Shown here: in pieces, positions 32,423 to 43,125 of the stretch
Position numbering within the stretch: the first letter of the stretch is position 1
How the letters are laid out: the number at the start of each line of letters is the position of its first letter
Assembly: GCF_030410375.1 (NCBI RefSeq)
Contig: NZ_JAUHHE010000005.1
Coordinates: forward strand, 151,847-215,846
Length of the DNA: 64,000 nucleotides
Origin: Zwartia vadi
GTDB taxonomy: Bacteria; Pseudomonadota; Gammaproteobacteria; Burkholderiales; Burkholderiaceae_B
Direction of reading: 5' to 3'
The notes under the pieces: model-generated
What the model saw: the letters and a program-made list of their open reading frames with translations, nothing else
Database searches by the model: none
Told to the model about the DNA's origin: nothing
Position numbers and translations under genes: made by a program

Positions 32423-33369
32423 TGCAAACCAATGGTGCTGAAATCCTCTTGGCACAACCGCGCGGTTTTTGCGCTGGGGTGGATCGGGCGATCGATATCG
32501 TTGAACGTGCGCTTGAGTTGCATGGTGCGCCCATCTACGTTCGCCATGAAATTGTCCATAATCGCTTCGTTGTCGAAGATCTCCGACGTAAAGGTGCCGT
32601 ATTCATCGAAGAACTCGACGAGGCGCCTGAAGGGGGTATCGTGGTGTTCTCCGCGCACGGCGTCTCCAAAGCTGTGCGCACCGAAGCAGAAAAACGCGGC
32701 CTGCAAGTGTTTGATGCGACCTGTCCCTTAGTGACCAAGGTTCACGTCGAGGTTGAGCGGATGCGCGCGGCAGGGTGCGAGATTGTGATGATCGGACACA
32801 AGGGGCATCCGGAAGTCGAGGGAACTCTTGGACAATCCAGTGGCGGCATGTATCTCGTTGAAACTACGGCTGATGTGCTGTCTTTACAGGTCACGGACCC
32901 CGAAAAACTGGCCTTCGTGACGCAAACAACATTATCGGTGGATGATGCGGCAGAAGTTGCTCAGGCTTTACGTGCGCGTTTCCCCAATATTCAGGAGCCC
33001 AAGAAAAGCGATATTTGTTATGCCACGCAAAATCGCCAGGACGCAGTGAAAATACTCGCGCCTGCCTCTGATTTGGTGTTAGTGGTGGGGAGCGCAAACA
33101 GCTCGAACTCCAATCGTTTGCGTGAAGTGGCAGAGAGAATGGGGATTGCTTCGTACTTGATCGATGGCCCCGAGTCGATTGACCCCGCCTGGCTCGAAGG
33201 ACGTCAACGGATCGGTATCACGGCGGGGGCCTCAGCGCCTGAGCTCCTCGTTCAGCAGGTCATTCATCGACTCAAAGAACTTGGAGCAGTTTCCGTTAGA
33301 ACAATGGACGGTTTGCACGAGAATGTCTCATTTCCCTTGCCTAAAGGCTTGTCTCGCAAGTCGCTCTAG
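32422..33369 (+). CDS. ispH: 4-hydroxy-3-methylbut-2-enyl diphosphate reductase
   Basis: A 315-residue iron-sulfur enzyme of the MEP isoprenoid pathway, giving IPP and DMAPP. The three cluster cysteines lie in [19 protein letters not shown] and [11 protein letters not shown], and the substrate-binding NSSNSNRL is intact. GGAG lies seven bases before the ATG at 32422. Translationally coupled to fkpB, a widespread pairing. The last four bases overlap the end of the opposite TAXI gene. Confidence 0.97.
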   Translation: MQTNGAEILLAQPRGFCAGVDRAIDIVERALELHGAPIYVRHEIVHNRFVVEDLRRKGAVFIEELDEAPEGGIVVFSAHGVSKAVRTEAEKRGLQVFDATCPLVTKVHVEVERMRAAGCEIVMIGHKGHPEVEGTLGQSSGGMYLVETTADVLSLQVTDPEKLAFVTQTTLSVDDAAEVAQALRARFPNIQEPKKSDICYATQNRQDAVKILAPASDLVLVVGSANSSNSNRLREVAERMGIASYLIDGPESIDPAWLEGRQRIGITAGASAPELLVQQVIHRLKELGAVSVRTMDGLHENVSFPLPKGLSRKSL

Positions 33370-34739
33370 GCCTCTCTCTTGCTGAAGGATCGTTCGATCA
33401 AGTTACGGACAAAATCGATAGTCGTGCGTAAAGTGTAATAGTCGCTCACAATGCTGCGTGGCACTTTAAGCTTGAGCGCGCGTTTATCGAGCTCGTCAAT
33501 CTTTTTGAGATACTCGCCGTGCTGCGCGGGATCGTAGCTTGTTTCAAGTTCTTGCTCAAACAACTTGAGCGCGCCATACACCTCGTTGATACGCGCGCGT
33601 GCACGGCTGAGTCGGTAGACGGGCATCGACTTGATGATGGGGTATGCGAACGCGACCAGAGGCAATAATAAGATGATCATTCGATTAAAGAACTCGGCGA
33701 GCCAAAAAGGCATGTATTCCATCAACCGAGGTGAACCGTTTTTATAAAAACTTTTTGCGACATCACTTTCCTCGATGATCGATTCTTTGTACGCAGGAAA
33801 CTCACCGTACTTTGTAAAAAAAGAGCGGCCGCCATTGATTTTTTCAGCCGCTTGCAAAAAAAGTAATTGAATCGCCGGATGCATGTTGGGGTCGATGATG
33901 AGGTTAGTCGTTGGCGAGATGGTCTCTATTGTTTTGGAGGGTTCGTTACGCTCAAAATTGAGTGAACCCTCTGGAATAGTCAGTACGTGATAAGAGGGTA
34001 GCAAGCGCGCCAAGGCTTGTGAGCGTTTAAATCCAGAGACACGCGCGTCAGGATTATTGATCATCGCTTGAACGTTTTTCGATTCGAAGCCATCCACCAT
34101 GACGACTGTGTCAACGGTCCCTTTTTTAAACGCCTCAACGGCTTCTTCGTTAGAGATCGTTTTGAAATTGTCAGTGAGCTTGAGGTGATCGAGCTGCAGC
34201 AATTGCAATGCGTGCATATAGGTGCCGCTACCGGGGGCGCCAATTGCAATGGGTCTATTCAAAACATCCAAGTGAAGCGTCACATCATCACGGAATACTG
34301 AGCCTCTGTAAAAAATCCAAAGAGGTTCGTAATCGATACTACCTAGCGACAAAAGTCCCTTCGCTTCTTTTCGGCTTTTCAGCAACCCGCCCTGAATAAA
34401 CGCGGCTTGAAGACCGTCATCCTTGTCTCTGAGCCGCTGAATGTTTTCTTCGGCTCCTTGTGTGGGGACAAGCTCAAGCGTGACGCCATTTTTTTTGAAA
34501 TACTCGACATATTTTTTTGCGAGTTCCTCGTAGGATCCCCCAGCTGTTCCCGTTCCCATTAAAACGTGTTTCGGTGGTGCGGGCTTGGCAAACCAGATGA
34601 CTGCGGCGATTGCGGCAAGAAGTAATAAGATGAGTAACCAGGCCTCTCGAGCGAATTGCAACCAGCTATGTAGTTCTTCCCGGACTGTTTCGTAGGTTGC
34701 CACGACATGGTCGCGTACTTCGTTTTTGAAACTATCCAT
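33366..34739 (-). CDS. Membrane-anchored TAXI-family TRAP solute-binding protein
   Basis: A 457-residue protein. One N-terminal membrane helix (about 34-52) is not followed by a clear cleavage site. A TAXI-type binding domain (about 58-340) begins [25 protein letters not shown] second helical membrane segment (about 345-375: [20 protein letters not shown]) leads to a C-terminal cytoplasmic coiled-coil-like part of about 80 residues. Ordinary TAXI proteins are periplasmic and free. No TRAP permease gene is nearby, so it may be a sensor or work with a distant permease. Confidence 0.8.
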   Translation of the reverse strand: MDSFKNEVRDHVVATYETVREELHSWLQFAREAWLLILLLLAAIAAVIWFAKPAPPKHVLMGTGTAGGSYEELAKKYVEYFKKNGVTLELVPTQGAEENIQRLRDKDDGLQAAFIQGGLLKSRKEAKGLLSLGSIDYEPLWIFYRGSVFRDDVTLHLDVLNRPIAIGAPGSGTYMHALQLLQLDHLKLTDNFKTISNEEAVEAFKKGTVDTVVMVDGFESKNVQAMINNPDARVSGFKRSQALARLLPSYHVLTIPEGSLNFERNEPSKTIETISPTTNLIIDPNMHPAIQLLFLQAAEKINGGRSFFTKYGEFPAYKESIIEESDVAKSFYKNGSPRLMEYMPFWLAEFFNRMIILLLPLVAFAYPIIKSMPVYRLSRARARINEVYGALKLFEQELETSYDPAQHGEYLKKIDELDKRALKLKVPRSIVSDYYTLRTTIDFVRNLIERSFSKREA

Positions 34740-34748
34740 ATGAATGTA

Positions 34749-35330
34749 TTACCTTGATGGTGTGTTATCCACTCTGGTGTGGGAGACCCAGATCAGTTTG
34801 TCAGTGGCAAAACCCATTTTTTTCGCTTGTTCGACAAGTTGTTCGCGAATCGCGGGAGACAGGGTTTTATCGCGCGCCAAAATCCAGAGATAGTCCCGAT
34901 CAGGGCCCGCCACAAGTGCCCATTGATAATCCTTCTGGTCCAGAGCAAGAACATGGTAGCCGCCATAGAAAGGTCCGAAAAACGAAACCTTGAGTGAACC
35001 CTGACTCGTACTTCCTGTAAATAAGGCACGTCCTGTCGCCGATTTCCATTCGTCCTTTTTGACATTGAAGCCGCGATTGATGACCTTCAGGCTACCGTCT
35101 GAATTTAAAGAATAGGTCGCGCTCACGTCAGTCAAACCGCGTTCAAACGAGTGATCCAGACGGGCAATTTCATACCATTTACCCAAGTAGCGGTTGACTT
35201 CGAAAGGTGTCACCGAGGTGAGGCCCTCCGGCGGAGCGGTGGAGCAGCCCGTGACTGAAACGGCTAGACCAGTCACCAAAATACTGCTTAGGAGTATTCG
35301 CGACAAAATGTATTTGACAGAGCTGAGCAT
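34749..35330 (-). CDS. Outer-membrane lipocalin (Blc-like lipoprotein)
   Basis: About 193 residues. The signal peptide ends at a lipobox-like SVTGC, so the mature protein is a lipoprotein. The lipocalin G-x-W motif is YLGKWYEIARLDHSFERGL, and a DRDYLWILAR strand matches bacterial Blc. Blc binds lysophospholipids and fatty acids at the outer membrane, often under stress. ATG at 35330 is used; a TTG at 35345 is possible. Nine bases separate it from the TAXI gene, on the same strand. Confidence 0.88.
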   Translation of the reverse strand: MLSSVKYILSRILLSSILVTGLAVSVTGCSTAPPEGLTSVTPFEVNRYLGKWYEIARLDHSFERGLTDVSATYSLNSDGSLKVINRGFNVKKDEWKSATGRALFTGSTSQGSLKVSFFGPFYGGYHVLALDQKDYQWALVAGPDRDYLWILARDKTLSPAIREQLVEQAKKMGFATDKLIWVSHTRVDNTPSR

Positions 35331-35389
35331 GGGGAGTTGTTTCAAGTGTGATGAGCAACTGAGTTTAGCCGGACTGAGGTGAGTTTCCC

Positions 35390-36901
35390 ATGGAAAGATC
35401 TGGGGTGGTCGTATATGATGAGAATCGATCCCGTCGGCGACCAGAGCCTATTTTTCGTTTCTTTGTAAAAAAACAAGAATATATGCCCAGTTTGGACTTC
35501 ACTGAAAAAGCATCTGTCCGAGAGCTTGTTGGATGGTCCTCGCTTTTGATCGTTCCCCCCGTGCTTTATTTCACGGGGGTTTTTTATGGATTGACTGTTC
35601 AAGCCGCCTTATTCCTGGCCATACTATCCGTGGTCATTTTGATGTGGCTGTTTAATTTACTGGATGATTACATCCCGCCCATGCTTGGGATGTTTGCGTC
35701 GTTGTTCTTCGGGCTTGCTCCACCGCCTGTTGCGCTTTCGGGCCTTGCCTCTCCGAGTCTTCTCACGCTGATGGGCGTGTTTGCCCTGGCCTCCGTCATT
35801 ACGACTTCAGGTCTTGGGCGTCGATTTGTTCTTTATCTTTTGTTGAAAGTACCTGACCGTTTATTTTGGCAACAAAACATACTTGTGTGTTGCGGACTAT
35901 TGCTTTCTTTCGTTTCACCCTCAGGCAATAGTCGCGTGACATTGATATTGCCTTTATTTAAAGAAATCAGCGAGGCGCTAAAACTAGCCAAACGGGGCTT
36001 GACGATTACCTCGCTGATGGCGGCGACCTATGGCGGCGCGATGTTGTTTTCAACCGCGCTTTCAAACAGTAAGTCAGCCAGTATCGCTGCGCTGAGCATG
36101 TTGCCCCTTCATCTGCAAAACCAGTATTTAGGCGTGTTCTGGATCGTTGCGGCGAGTGTGCCGATGATATTTTTATTGATCATGCACATCATCTCCATGC
36201 GCGTCATGTTTCCCGCCGATCACGCACAGACCTTATCCAAACAAATTATTGCAGAGCATTTAAGTACGCTTGGAAAGATGACGCAAAAAGAGCGTGTCGC
36301 ATGCTTGGCATTTGTCTTTTTCTTTGTCGGTTCGTTGACCAGTGGTTTACATCATGTCAATACACCCAGTATCGCCGGCCTGACGATTTTGTTGCTTCTC
36401 ATTGTGGGCGCTTTTAGTAAAACCGATTTTCAAAAATCGATGGATTGGCCCATGATTTTTTTCATGTTGAGCATGGACAGCATGATGCGAACGATGGCGC
36501 ATCTTGGTCTTGATCAGCAACTCGCCAAGGTGATGAGTGAGTTTTACTCGTTTGTGGATGGCAGTTTTATTTTGTATACGCTGGCTACGCTGACGACAAC
36601 ACTGGTTTTACGACTGGCGTTTCCTGTGGCGGCCGGAATGTTGCTCAGTTTTGTGATTTTGATGCCCGTCACCCTCTCTCAAGGGTACAGTCCTTGGATA
36701 TGCGTGTTCATGACTGCGATCTTTAGTGATATTTGGTTTTTCCGCTATCAAAACTCAATTTATCTAATCATCTGGAGTTCAGATTCCGTGGCAGACTATG
36801 ACCACGCCCAGTTCATGCGTCACAACATGATCATGAATCTGGCTCGTGTGTTGTGTGTCTTGGCTGCGATTCCGTTCTGGTCATGGATGTCGCTGATATG
36901 A
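35390..36901 (+). CDS. SLC13/DASS-like permease
   Basis: A 503-residue membrane protein with about 11 to 12 helices, resembling the divalent anion:sodium symporter group and the wider ion transporter superfamily. SPSGNSRVTLILPLF and STALSNSKSASI are at the places where DASS proteins carry the paired SNT substrate motifs, but the match is loose. ATG at 35390 has a GAGGTGAG ribosome site; ATG at 35483 would remove a basic tail of 31 residues. The next gene overlaps its stop (ATGA), pointing to a joint role. Substrate unknown. Confidence 0.7.
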   Translation: MERSGVVVYDENRSRRRPEPIFRFFVKKQEYMPSLDFTEKASVRELVGWSSLLIVPPVLYFTGVFYGLTVQAALFLAILSVVILMWLFNLLDDYIPPMLGMFASLFFGLAPPPVALSGLASPSLLTLMGVFALASVITTSGLGRRFVLYLLLKVPDRLFWQQNILVCCGLLLSFVSPSGNSRVTLILPLFKEISEALKLAKRGLTITSLMAATYGGAMLFSTALSNSKSASIAALSMLPLHLQNQYLGVFWIVAASVPMIFLLIMHIISMRVMFPADHAQTLSKQIIAEHLSTLGKMTQKERVACLAFVFFFVGSLTSGLHHVNTPSIAGLTILLLLIVGAFSKTDFQKSMDWPMIFFMLSMDSMMRTMAHLGLDQQLAKVMSEFYSFVDGSFILYTLATLTTTLVLRLAFPVAAGMLLSFVILMPVTLSQGYSPWICVFMTAIFSDIWFFRYQNSIYLIIWSSDSVADYDHAQFMRHNMIMNLARVLCVLAAIPFWSWMSLI

Positions 36902-37917
36902 AAAAGATTCACTTGCGTTTACTTGTTGCAGTAACCGTGTTCGCCTTTTTCGTATGGGTGTTTCTTTCTACGACGAACAGACCGAGGATCATGGTGCTGT
37001 TTCCTCTGAATCCGACTGCAGACTGGTCCATACGAGTCGAGACCGGGATCAAACAAGGCCTTGTGAATAATAGGCGTCCCGTTGCGGTGAGCTATCACTA
37101 CATGGATATGAATAATGAATATTCCGAGCAACAGATGCATGTGGCCGTTGCTTCCGCTCGCCGTGCGATTGAAAGGGAAAAGCCTGACATTTTAATTTCG
37201 GTTGATGATGAGACTAATAGCCTGGTGACGAGCAAACTCCCTGCTGGTACTCGGCCACCGATCGTGTTTACCTCTATGTTGCAGTCGCCCGAATCTTATG
37301 GATATTCGCCTGCGACTCGGGCGACCGGAGTGATGGAGGACATGCCGACTGCGGCAATACTTGAGATATTGAAAGTACTCAAACCTCAAGACTCTTTGAG
37401 GATCTCTGTGATTGGTATCAATGATGTGACGGGTCAAAGCGAGATGAAGATTATTCAGACCGCTGACTGGGGACCACACACTCTGGGACCTGTATCCTTG
37501 GTGGACGACTTTGGAGCCTGGCAGGCCTTTATCAAAGGACCTGCGAGTCAAGCCGATATCCTGATTGTTTTAACCACTGATCTGTTGAAAAAAGAGAGTG
37601 GGGGCGAGTATGTGCCGGAAAAAGATATTGTGGCGTGGACTCAGGCGAACGCCGCCCCATTGTCGATTGGTGTGCGTTTGAGTTATGTGCGTTATGGTGG
37701 CGGGCTTGCCATTGCCATGCCGGGTTCCGTTTTTGGACGCAGGGCAATGGAAATGTCACTGAAATGGCTCGAGAACGGTCTGGAGCGGCCACCACCAGTA
37801 GAAAAACCAAATGATTTTGATGTGGCGATCCGTTCCTCGGTGCTGCGCGAAAGGGGGGTGAATTTGCCGAACGTTTATCGCGAGCTTGCACGCTCTTCGG
37901 GCAGTCTTTACCCTTAG
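36898..37917 (+). CDS. Membrane-anchored periplasmic binding-like protein (ABC_sub_bind fold)
   Basis: A 339-residue protein. One N-terminal helix (about residues 5-25) acts as an uncleaved anchor or signal. The rest resembles a type I periplasmic binding protein of the ABC_sub_bind group: [36 protein letters not shown]. No ABC permease or ATPase is near; the gene is translationally coupled to the DASS-like permease. It may capture substrate for, or regulate, that permease. An upstream frame extension to 36853 lies inside the permease gene and is unlikely. Confidence 0.65.
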   Translation: MKKIHLRLLVAVTVFAFFVWVFLSTTNRPRIMVLFPLNPTADWSIRVETGIKQGLVNNRRPVAVSYHYMDMNNEYSEQQMHVAVASARRAIEREKPDILISVDDETNSLVTSKLPAGTRPPIVFTSMLQSPESYGYSPATRATGVMEDMPTAAILEILKVLKPQDSLRISVIGINDVTGQSEMKIIQTADWGPHTLGPVSLVDDFGAWQAFIKGPASQADILIVLTTDLLKKESGGEYVPEKDIVAWTQANAAPLSIGVRLSYVRYGGGLAIAMPGSVFGRRAMEMSLKWLENGLERPPPVEKPNDFDVAIRSSVLRERGVNLPNVYRELARSSGSLYP

Positions 37918-39587
37918 GACAGTCCAGTGATCTCTCCGTTTTCGTTGATGTCGATACCGTTTGCCGCAGGCACAACGGGCAGACCAGGCATCGTCATAAT
38001 GTCACCGCACACCACCACCACAAAACCCGCGCCAGCGGCCAGACGGACCTCCCGGATTGCCAGCGTGTGACCATTAGGCGCGCCGCGTAGTTTGGCATCC
38101 GAGGAAAAGGAGTATTGCGTTTTCGCGATACAAACTGGCAAGTGTCCGTAGCCATCGGCTTCGAGTTGGGCGAATTGCGCTCTGACTTTCGCGTCACAGG
38201 AGATACCGTCAGCGCCATAAGTTTTAATGGCGATGGTGCCAACTTTTTCCAATAATGAAGCATCGTCCTCGTACAAGAATTTGAAATGGTTGGGTTGATC
38301 ACAAAGCTTCACAACTGCATGAGCCAAGTCTGACGCACCGGATCCGCCTTTGGCCCAGTGTTCTGCCAAGACCACTTCGACACCAAGCGCGGAGGCGGTC
38401 GAGGTGAGTAAAGCGATTTCAGCGGGCGTATCTTCGGTGCGATGATTGATCGCGACCACGCAAGGTAGGCCAAAATTATGTCGAATATTGTGGATATGAC
38501 GTTCGAGATTGACTAGGCCTGCGCTTAACGCATCGAGATTTTCAGTGCCGACATCTTTGACCTCGACGCCACCATGATATTTCAGGGCGCGGATCGTTGC
38601 GACCAATACAACTGCCGAGGGCGCGAGGCCTGCTTTTCGACATTTGATGTCAAGAAATTTTTCTGCGCCCAGATCTGCTCCAAAGCCTGCTTCTGTGACG
38701 ACATAGTCGGCAAGTTTAAGTGCCGTGGACGTCGCGAGAACCGAATTGCAACCATGTGCGATATTGGCAAAAGGACCGCCGTGTACCAAGGCAAGGTTAT
38801 TTTCAAGCGTTTGTACGATATTGGGCGCGAGCGCTTCTTTGAGAAGCGCAGCCATCGCACCTTGTGCATGCAAGTCGCGGGCCCGGATGGGTTTGCCAGA
38901 AAGAGAGTGACCGATAACGATTTCACCAAGACGCTCCTTTAAATCATGGAGACTGTTGACCAGACAGAAAATCGCCATCACCTCCGAGGCGACAACAATA
39001 TCAAAGTGATCTTCGCGTGGAAAGCCATTCGCGGTTCCGCCCAGACCCACAACGATTTGTCTCAACGCGCGATCATTGAGGTCGACTACCCGCCTCCAGG
39101 TAATGCGACGCACATCAAACTGCAGTTTGTTGCCGTGATGAATGTGATTGTCGATCAGAGCGGCAAGCAGATTGTTTGCCAGAGCAATCGCGTTGAAATC
39201 CCCTGTGAAATGCAGATTGATGTCTTCCATCGGCACAACCTGAGCCATACCACCGCCAGCGGCACCGCCCTTCATGCCGAAAACGGGTCCAAGAGAGGGC
39301 TCACGCAGGCAGATCATGGCGCGTTTACCGATATGATTCAGTGCATCACCTAGCCCTACCGTCGTTGTTGTTTTGCCCTCTCCGGCAGGAGTGGGAGAGA
39401 TAGCCGTCACCAAAATCAATTTGCCATTGGGGCGATCTTGTAGCGAGCGAATATAGTCTAGGGAGAGTTTTGCTTTGTAACGTCCAAAGGGTTCCAGAGC
39501 ATCTTCTGGTATCTCTGCCTTGGTGGTCGCAAGCTCGAGGATGGGTGTTTTGTGGGCGGCTTGGGCAATCTCAAGGTCAGAGCGCAT
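37914..39587 (-). CDS. fhs: Formate-tetrahydrofolate ligase
   Basis: A 557-residue enzyme making 10-formyl-tetrahydrofolate from formate, THF and ATP. The P-loop [18 protein letters not shown] (about residues 66-83), the [23 protein letters not shown] stretch and the [15 protein letters not shown] C-terminal segment are typical. Length is standard. Its end overlaps that of the opposite binding-protein gene by four bases. An outer-membrane protein gene follows on the same strand upstream. Confidence 0.96.
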   Translation of the reverse strand: MRSDLEIAQAAHKTPILELATTKAEIPEDALEPFGRYKAKLSLDYIRSLQDRPNGKLILVTAISPTPAGEGKTTTTVGLGDALNHIGKRAMICLREPSLGPVFGMKGGAAGGGMAQVVPMEDINLHFTGDFNAIALANNLLAALIDNHIHHGNKLQFDVRRITWRRVVDLNDRALRQIVVGLGGTANGFPREDHFDIVVASEVMAIFCLVNSLHDLKERLGEIVIGHSLSGKPIRARDLHAQGAMAALLKEALAPNIVQTLENNLALVHGGPFANIAHGCNSVLATSTALKLADYVVTEAGFGADLGAEKFLDIKCRKAGLAPSAVVLVATIRALKYHGGVEVKDVGTENLDALSAGLVNLERHIHNIRHNFGLPCVVAINHRTEDTPAEIALLTSTASALGVEVVLAEHWAKGGSGASDLAHAVVKLCDQPNHFKFLYEDDASLLEKVGTIAIKTYGADGISCDAKVRAQFAQLEADGYGHLPVCIAKTQYSFSSDAKLRGAPNGHTLAIREVRLAAGAGFVVVVCGDIMTMPGLPVVPAANGIDINENGEITGLS

Positions 39588-39613
39588 AGTGTTCTGTTTT
39601 GAATCTGAAGTTT

Positions 39614-40378
39614 TTAGAACCTATATCCTATTCCAATTAGGACCGTGACGGTGCTTGCAGAGGGGTTTTGAGTGATATTGGTGGTGACAAGATCGCTTCC
39701 ACTCGGGGTATAGAGCGAGCCATTGAGAGAGGCGCTCGAGTATTTCATATAGTTGGCTTCACCATAGGCATAGAGTCCACCTTCGATCTTTTTGCGGTAG
39801 CCCAGTCCCAAAATATAGCCGCTTTGATTGGCATTTGAACTCAGACCTGTCGAGGAGTCTTGCGCCGGGCGAGTGAATTGAATGTTTTGATTCGAATAAC
39901 CCGCTTTCGCGTAAAGCAGATCCTGCTGCGTCAGAGCATAGCCAGCCGTTAAGAAAATATTGAATCTATTGGATGCTTTTAATTGTTGACCGACTGCAGG
40001 GGTGGACTGGGCAAAGCTAGGGTTTCGAGCCGAAAATTTGCCCGTCGATTGCGATAAAAATGAATAGTCCGCGCCAATTCCTAGCACCCACTTTTCATTC
40101 ATTGGAAAGTTGTACCCCAAGCCGATGATGAGCGGCATCCCTGAAGCTGTCTGATTTGAAGCTATATTGGTACCGCTGCTGATGTACTCAATAGGGGTGA
40201 CGTTTGTGTAGCGCAGATTGGTATTAGTGAAAGAGTTGGACTCATAACCCGTAGAGAGCTGACCATAAAACCCTTGAAATGGGTTGAGTCCTCCGCCAGG
40301 ATTTGCGGTTGCAATCAACGGCGACAGGATTGCCAGAGTGATTGTCGCAGTGGTTAAGTTCTTTAATAGTGTTGTCAT
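39614..40378 (-). CDS. Outer-membrane beta-barrel protein
   Basis: A 254-residue protein with a cleavable signal peptide (start [20 protein letters not shown], likely cleavage after TANA-like ATA). The mature part has alternating amphipathic strands ([41 protein letters not shown]) and ends in aromatic Phe (GIGYRF), the usual barrel-assembly signal. It resembles the OmpA/porin-like small-barrel group. Ligand unknown. It is divergent from the dehydrogenase at 40582 and may share control with it. Confidence 0.8.
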   Translation of the reverse strand: MTTLLKNLTTATITLAILSPLIATANPGGGLNPFQGFYGQLSTGYESNSFTNTNLRYTNVTPIEYISSGTNIASNQTASGMPLIIGLGYNFPMNEKWVLGIGADYSFLSQSTGKFSARNPSFAQSTPAVGQQLKASNRFNIFLTAGYALTQQDLLYAKAGYSNQNIQFTRPAQDSSTGLSSNANQSGYILGLGYRKKIEGGLYAYGEANYMKYSSASLNGSLYTPSGSDLVTTNITQNPSASTVTVLIGIGYRF

Positions 40379-40463
40379 CGCTTGCTTATATCCATTAGGC
40401 TGTGCATTTGTTACTACGAGTGTAGTGCGCGGAATACTGCTTTAATCAGTATCAAGTAATCAA

Positions 40464-40480
40464 TGTCGTTATTTGTCGGT
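40464..40480. repeat. 17-bp candidate operator, copy 1
   Basis: TGTCGTTATTTGTCGGT is identical to the sequence at 43049-43065. Internally it holds TGTCG twice, ten bases apart. It sits in the 203-bp divergent gap between the outer-membrane protein gene and the dehydrogenase gene, about 100 bases before the latter. Confidence 0.55.
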
Positions 40481-40581
40481 ATTAACGATCCGTATTTAAA
40501 TGCAACATAATTATGTTTTTGATGCAGCTGCGATCAAAACCTGAATGTGTGGATCTGTCATTTTGAGTTGGAGACTTTTGA

Positions 40582-41454
40582 ATGTTTAAGCAGATTGGCT
40601 TGATAGGCCTGGGAAATATGGGAAGGGGAATGGCCTTGACCCTCAAGCGCAAAGGTTTTGCAGTAGTGGGAACAGACGTTTCCCTTTCCATCCGCGAGAC
40701 CATATCCAGAGAGGGGATCTCAGTCCGTGAAACGATTGGCGAGGTGATTGCCGACTGCGATATCGTGCTTTTATCTCTACCGACAGCCGCTATTGTCGAA
40801 GAGGTTGTTTGTGGCCCAGGCGGCATCTTGGCGCATGCAAAACCTGGATTGTTAGTGGTCGACACCTCGACTTCGCACCCCGAAACGACAAGACGTCTCG
40901 CTAAAAAGTTGAATGCTTTAGGCATGCAGATGCTGGATGCACCTGTGAGTGGTGGTCCCAAAGGCGCAATCACGGGAACGATGGCGATGGTGATTGGAGG
41001 TGACGCAAAGGATCTTACGCGCGCCGAACCTGTACTCGCCGCCATGACTGCTAAGCGCGTGCACGTCGGTGACATTGGTGCAGGTCATGTCGCAAAAATT
41101 GCGAATAATCTTTTTGCCGCAGCGCATTTGCTGATTGCTGGAGAGGTCACGCGTATGGCTGCCAAGGCGGGGGTGCCGACCGAGCAGTTACTCCAAGGGA
41201 TCAATGCGGGTTCCGGACGTAGCTTTGTCACTGAGCATAACTATCCAACCTGGATCATGAACGGCAAGTTTGACTCAGGCTTTACCATGAAGCTCATGCG
41301 AAAAGATGTACGGCTTTCACAAGACTTAATCGCAGCGCTCGCCTTGGATTTACCGATGTCCGCAAAGGTTGCTGAATTGTGGGCCAACAGCGCAGAATCC
41401 ATCGCGGATGATGAGGATTTCAACAGAATCGTCGAACTCGGAACTAGAAATTAA
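40582..41454 (+). CDS. NAD(P)-dependent beta-hydroxyacid dehydrogenase (3-hydroxyisobutyrate dehydrogenase family)
   Basis: A 290-residue protein with the N-terminal nucleotide motif IGLIGLGNMGRGMA, substrate-binding DAPVSGGPKGA and the catalytic lysine in HVAKIANNLF. These define the 3-hydroxyisobutyrate / tartronate semialdehyde reductase family, which oxidises a beta-hydroxyacid to a semialdehyde. The aldehyde dehydrogenase gene starts on the last base of its stop codon, so a semialdehyde could be handed straight on. Confidence 0.88.
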   Translation: MFKQIGLIGLGNMGRGMALTLKRKGFAVVGTDVSLSIRETISREGISVRETIGEVIADCDIVLLSLPTAAIVEEVVCGPGGILAHAKPGLLVVDTSTSHPETTRRLAKKLNALGMQMLDAPVSGGPKGAITGTMAMVIGGDAKDLTRAEPVLAAMTAKRVHVGDIGAGHVAKIANNLFAAAHLLIAGEVTRMAAKAGVPTEQLLQGINAGSGRSFVTEHNYPTWIMNGKFDSGFTMKLMRKDVRLSQDLIAALALDLPMSAKVAELWANSAESIADDEDFNRIVELGTRN

Positions 41455-42983
41455 TGATGAATGCACAGCAATCAAAACTATTACTTCAAGCCTATCAGGT
41501 GTTTTTTTCGCAAGGTATTGTTGGTTCGTATCTGGGTGGCGAGCTTATTGAAGGCAAGGGCGAGGAAATCAGTCTGGTCAATCCTGCGACAGGTGATGTG
41601 TATTTGACATATAGAGACGCCACAGAGCAGGTCGCCAACATTGCTTGTACTGAGGCAATTTCAGGGCAACAGATCTGGGGCAAGCTGAGTCACGCCGAGC
41701 GAGGCAGGATCATGCAGGAGGTCGGTCGCACGATTAGGGCAAATATCGAGCCGCTTGCTCAGCTCGAAGCCATCTCGGCAGGTAAGCCGATTCGCGATTG
41801 CCGTGGAGAGGCGCTTCGCGTCGCAGAGATGTTTGAGTATTACGGAGGTTGGACTGATAAGCTATACGGCAACGTGATACCTGTCCCTAGTGGTCACCTA
41901 AATTACACGCGTCGGGAGCCCTATGGTGTTGTTCTACAGATTACACCTTGGAATGCGCCCATGTTTACTTGTGGATGGCAGGTGGCGCCTGCGATATGTA
42001 TGGGCAATGCCGTCTTGCTCAAGCCCTCGGAGTTAACACCCTTGAGCTCGCTCGCCATAGCCAAGTTGGCTGAGCAGGCTGGTTTACCAAAGGGTGTCAT
42101 CAATATTCTGGTTGGACATGGCCATACGATTGGTCAGGCGGCCTTGAGTCAGAAAGCTGTTAAGAAAGTTGTTTTTGTGGGTTCTCCAGCAACAGGTGGA
42201 AAAATCGCCGCAGCTGCGGCAGTGCGGGGGATACCCTGCGTATTGGAACTCGGCGGCAAGTCGGCCAATATCGTTTTTGAGGATGCTGATTTAGAACGTG
42301 CTTGTATCGGTGCACAGGCTGCGATTTTTGGTAGTGCGGGTCAAAGCTGTGTGGCGGGTTCAAGACTCTTGGTCCAGCGCAGTGTCTACGATAAGTTTGT
42401 CAAAATGGTGGCAGAGGGTGCGCGCAAGATACTGGTGGGTGAACCAACCATGGCGGAGACAGAAATCGGTCCCATCCAAAATGCGAAACAGTATCAGCAC
42501 ATCATGGATATGATTGATACCGGCGTACGAGAAGGTGCGCAAATCGTTGGCGAGCAGTCTTCGATTGATAGAGATCAATCAGGCTTTTACGTTCGTCCGA
42601 CTGTTTTAAAAAATGTGTCCAATGAGATGACTGTGGCGCGAACTGAAATATTCGGACCTGTCGTTGTGGCAATCCCCTTCGATACAGAACAAGACGCCAT
42701 CAGGATTGCGAACGATAGTGACTTTGGTTTGGCCGGCGCGGTATGGACTCAGGACATAGGTCGGGCTTTTCGCGTTTCTGAGCAAGTCAAAGCCGGTACT
42801 TTTTGGATCAATATGTATAAGGTCATTAATGTAGCCTCACCTTTTGGAGGCTATGAGGCGAGCGGGCACGGACGATCAAGTGGAGTAGAAGCGTTAGAGG
42901 AATATACGCAAGTCAAAAGTGTCTGGGTCGAAACAGCGGAAAAGCCGAATCAGACATTTGGGTATGCTCCGTCGCTTGATTGA
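41454..42983 (+). CDS. NAD(P)-dependent aldehyde dehydrogenase
   Basis: A 509-residue aldehyde dehydrogenase. Catalytic Cys299 is in GSAGQSCVAGSR, the general-base Glu in LELGGKSANIVFEDAD, and the NAD-binding VGSPATGGKIA motif is present. It oxidises an unknown aldehyde to the acid; the absence of CoA-transfer features points to the ordinary hydrolytic type rather than methylmalonate-semialdehyde dehydrogenase. ATG at 41454 overlaps the preceding stop; a second ATG follows directly. Confidence 0.9.
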   Translation: MMNAQQSKLLLQAYQVFFSQGIVGSYLGGELIEGKGEEISLVNPATGDVYLTYRDATEQVANIACTEAISGQQIWGKLSHAERGRIMQEVGRTIRANIEPLAQLEAISAGKPIRDCRGEALRVAEMFEYYGGWTDKLYGNVIPVPSGHLNYTRREPYGVVLQITPWNAPMFTCGWQVAPAICMGNAVLLKPSELTPLSSLAIAKLAEQAGLPKGVINILVGHGHTIGQAALSQKAVKKVVFVGSPATGGKIAAAAAVRGIPCVLELGGKSANIVFEDADLERACIGAQAAIFGSAGQSCVAGSRLLVQRSVYDKFVKMVAEGARKILVGEPTMAETEIGPIQNAKQYQHIMDMIDTGVREGAQIVGEQSSIDRDQSGFYVRPTVLKNVSNEMTVARTEIFGPVVVAIPFDTEQDAIRIANDSDFGLAGAVWTQDIGRAFRVSEQVKAGTFWINMYKVINVASPFGGYEASGHGRSSGVEALEEYTQVKSVWVETAEKPNQTFGYAPSLD

Positions 42984-43048
42984 GGGGTGTCGTTTTGAGA
43001 AAGCCGACAGCACGGGATGCGCGACGCTAGATCTATGTAATTCGTGTT

Positions 43049-43065
43049 TGTCGTTATTTGTCGGT
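43049..43065. repeat. 17-bp candidate operator, copy 2
   Basis: Exact copy of the sequence at 40464-40480, about 60 bases before the molybdoenzyme start. Around it TCG triplets continue at roughly ten-base steps (43042, 43051, 43061, 43068), and another TGTCG lies at 42988, so the site may be part of a longer helically phased array. Confidence 0.55.
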
Positions 43066-43125
43066 TTTCGTTTAATGATTTTTGTTAGGATTTAATCATA
43101 TATTTTGTGCCAGGAGTGAACACTC

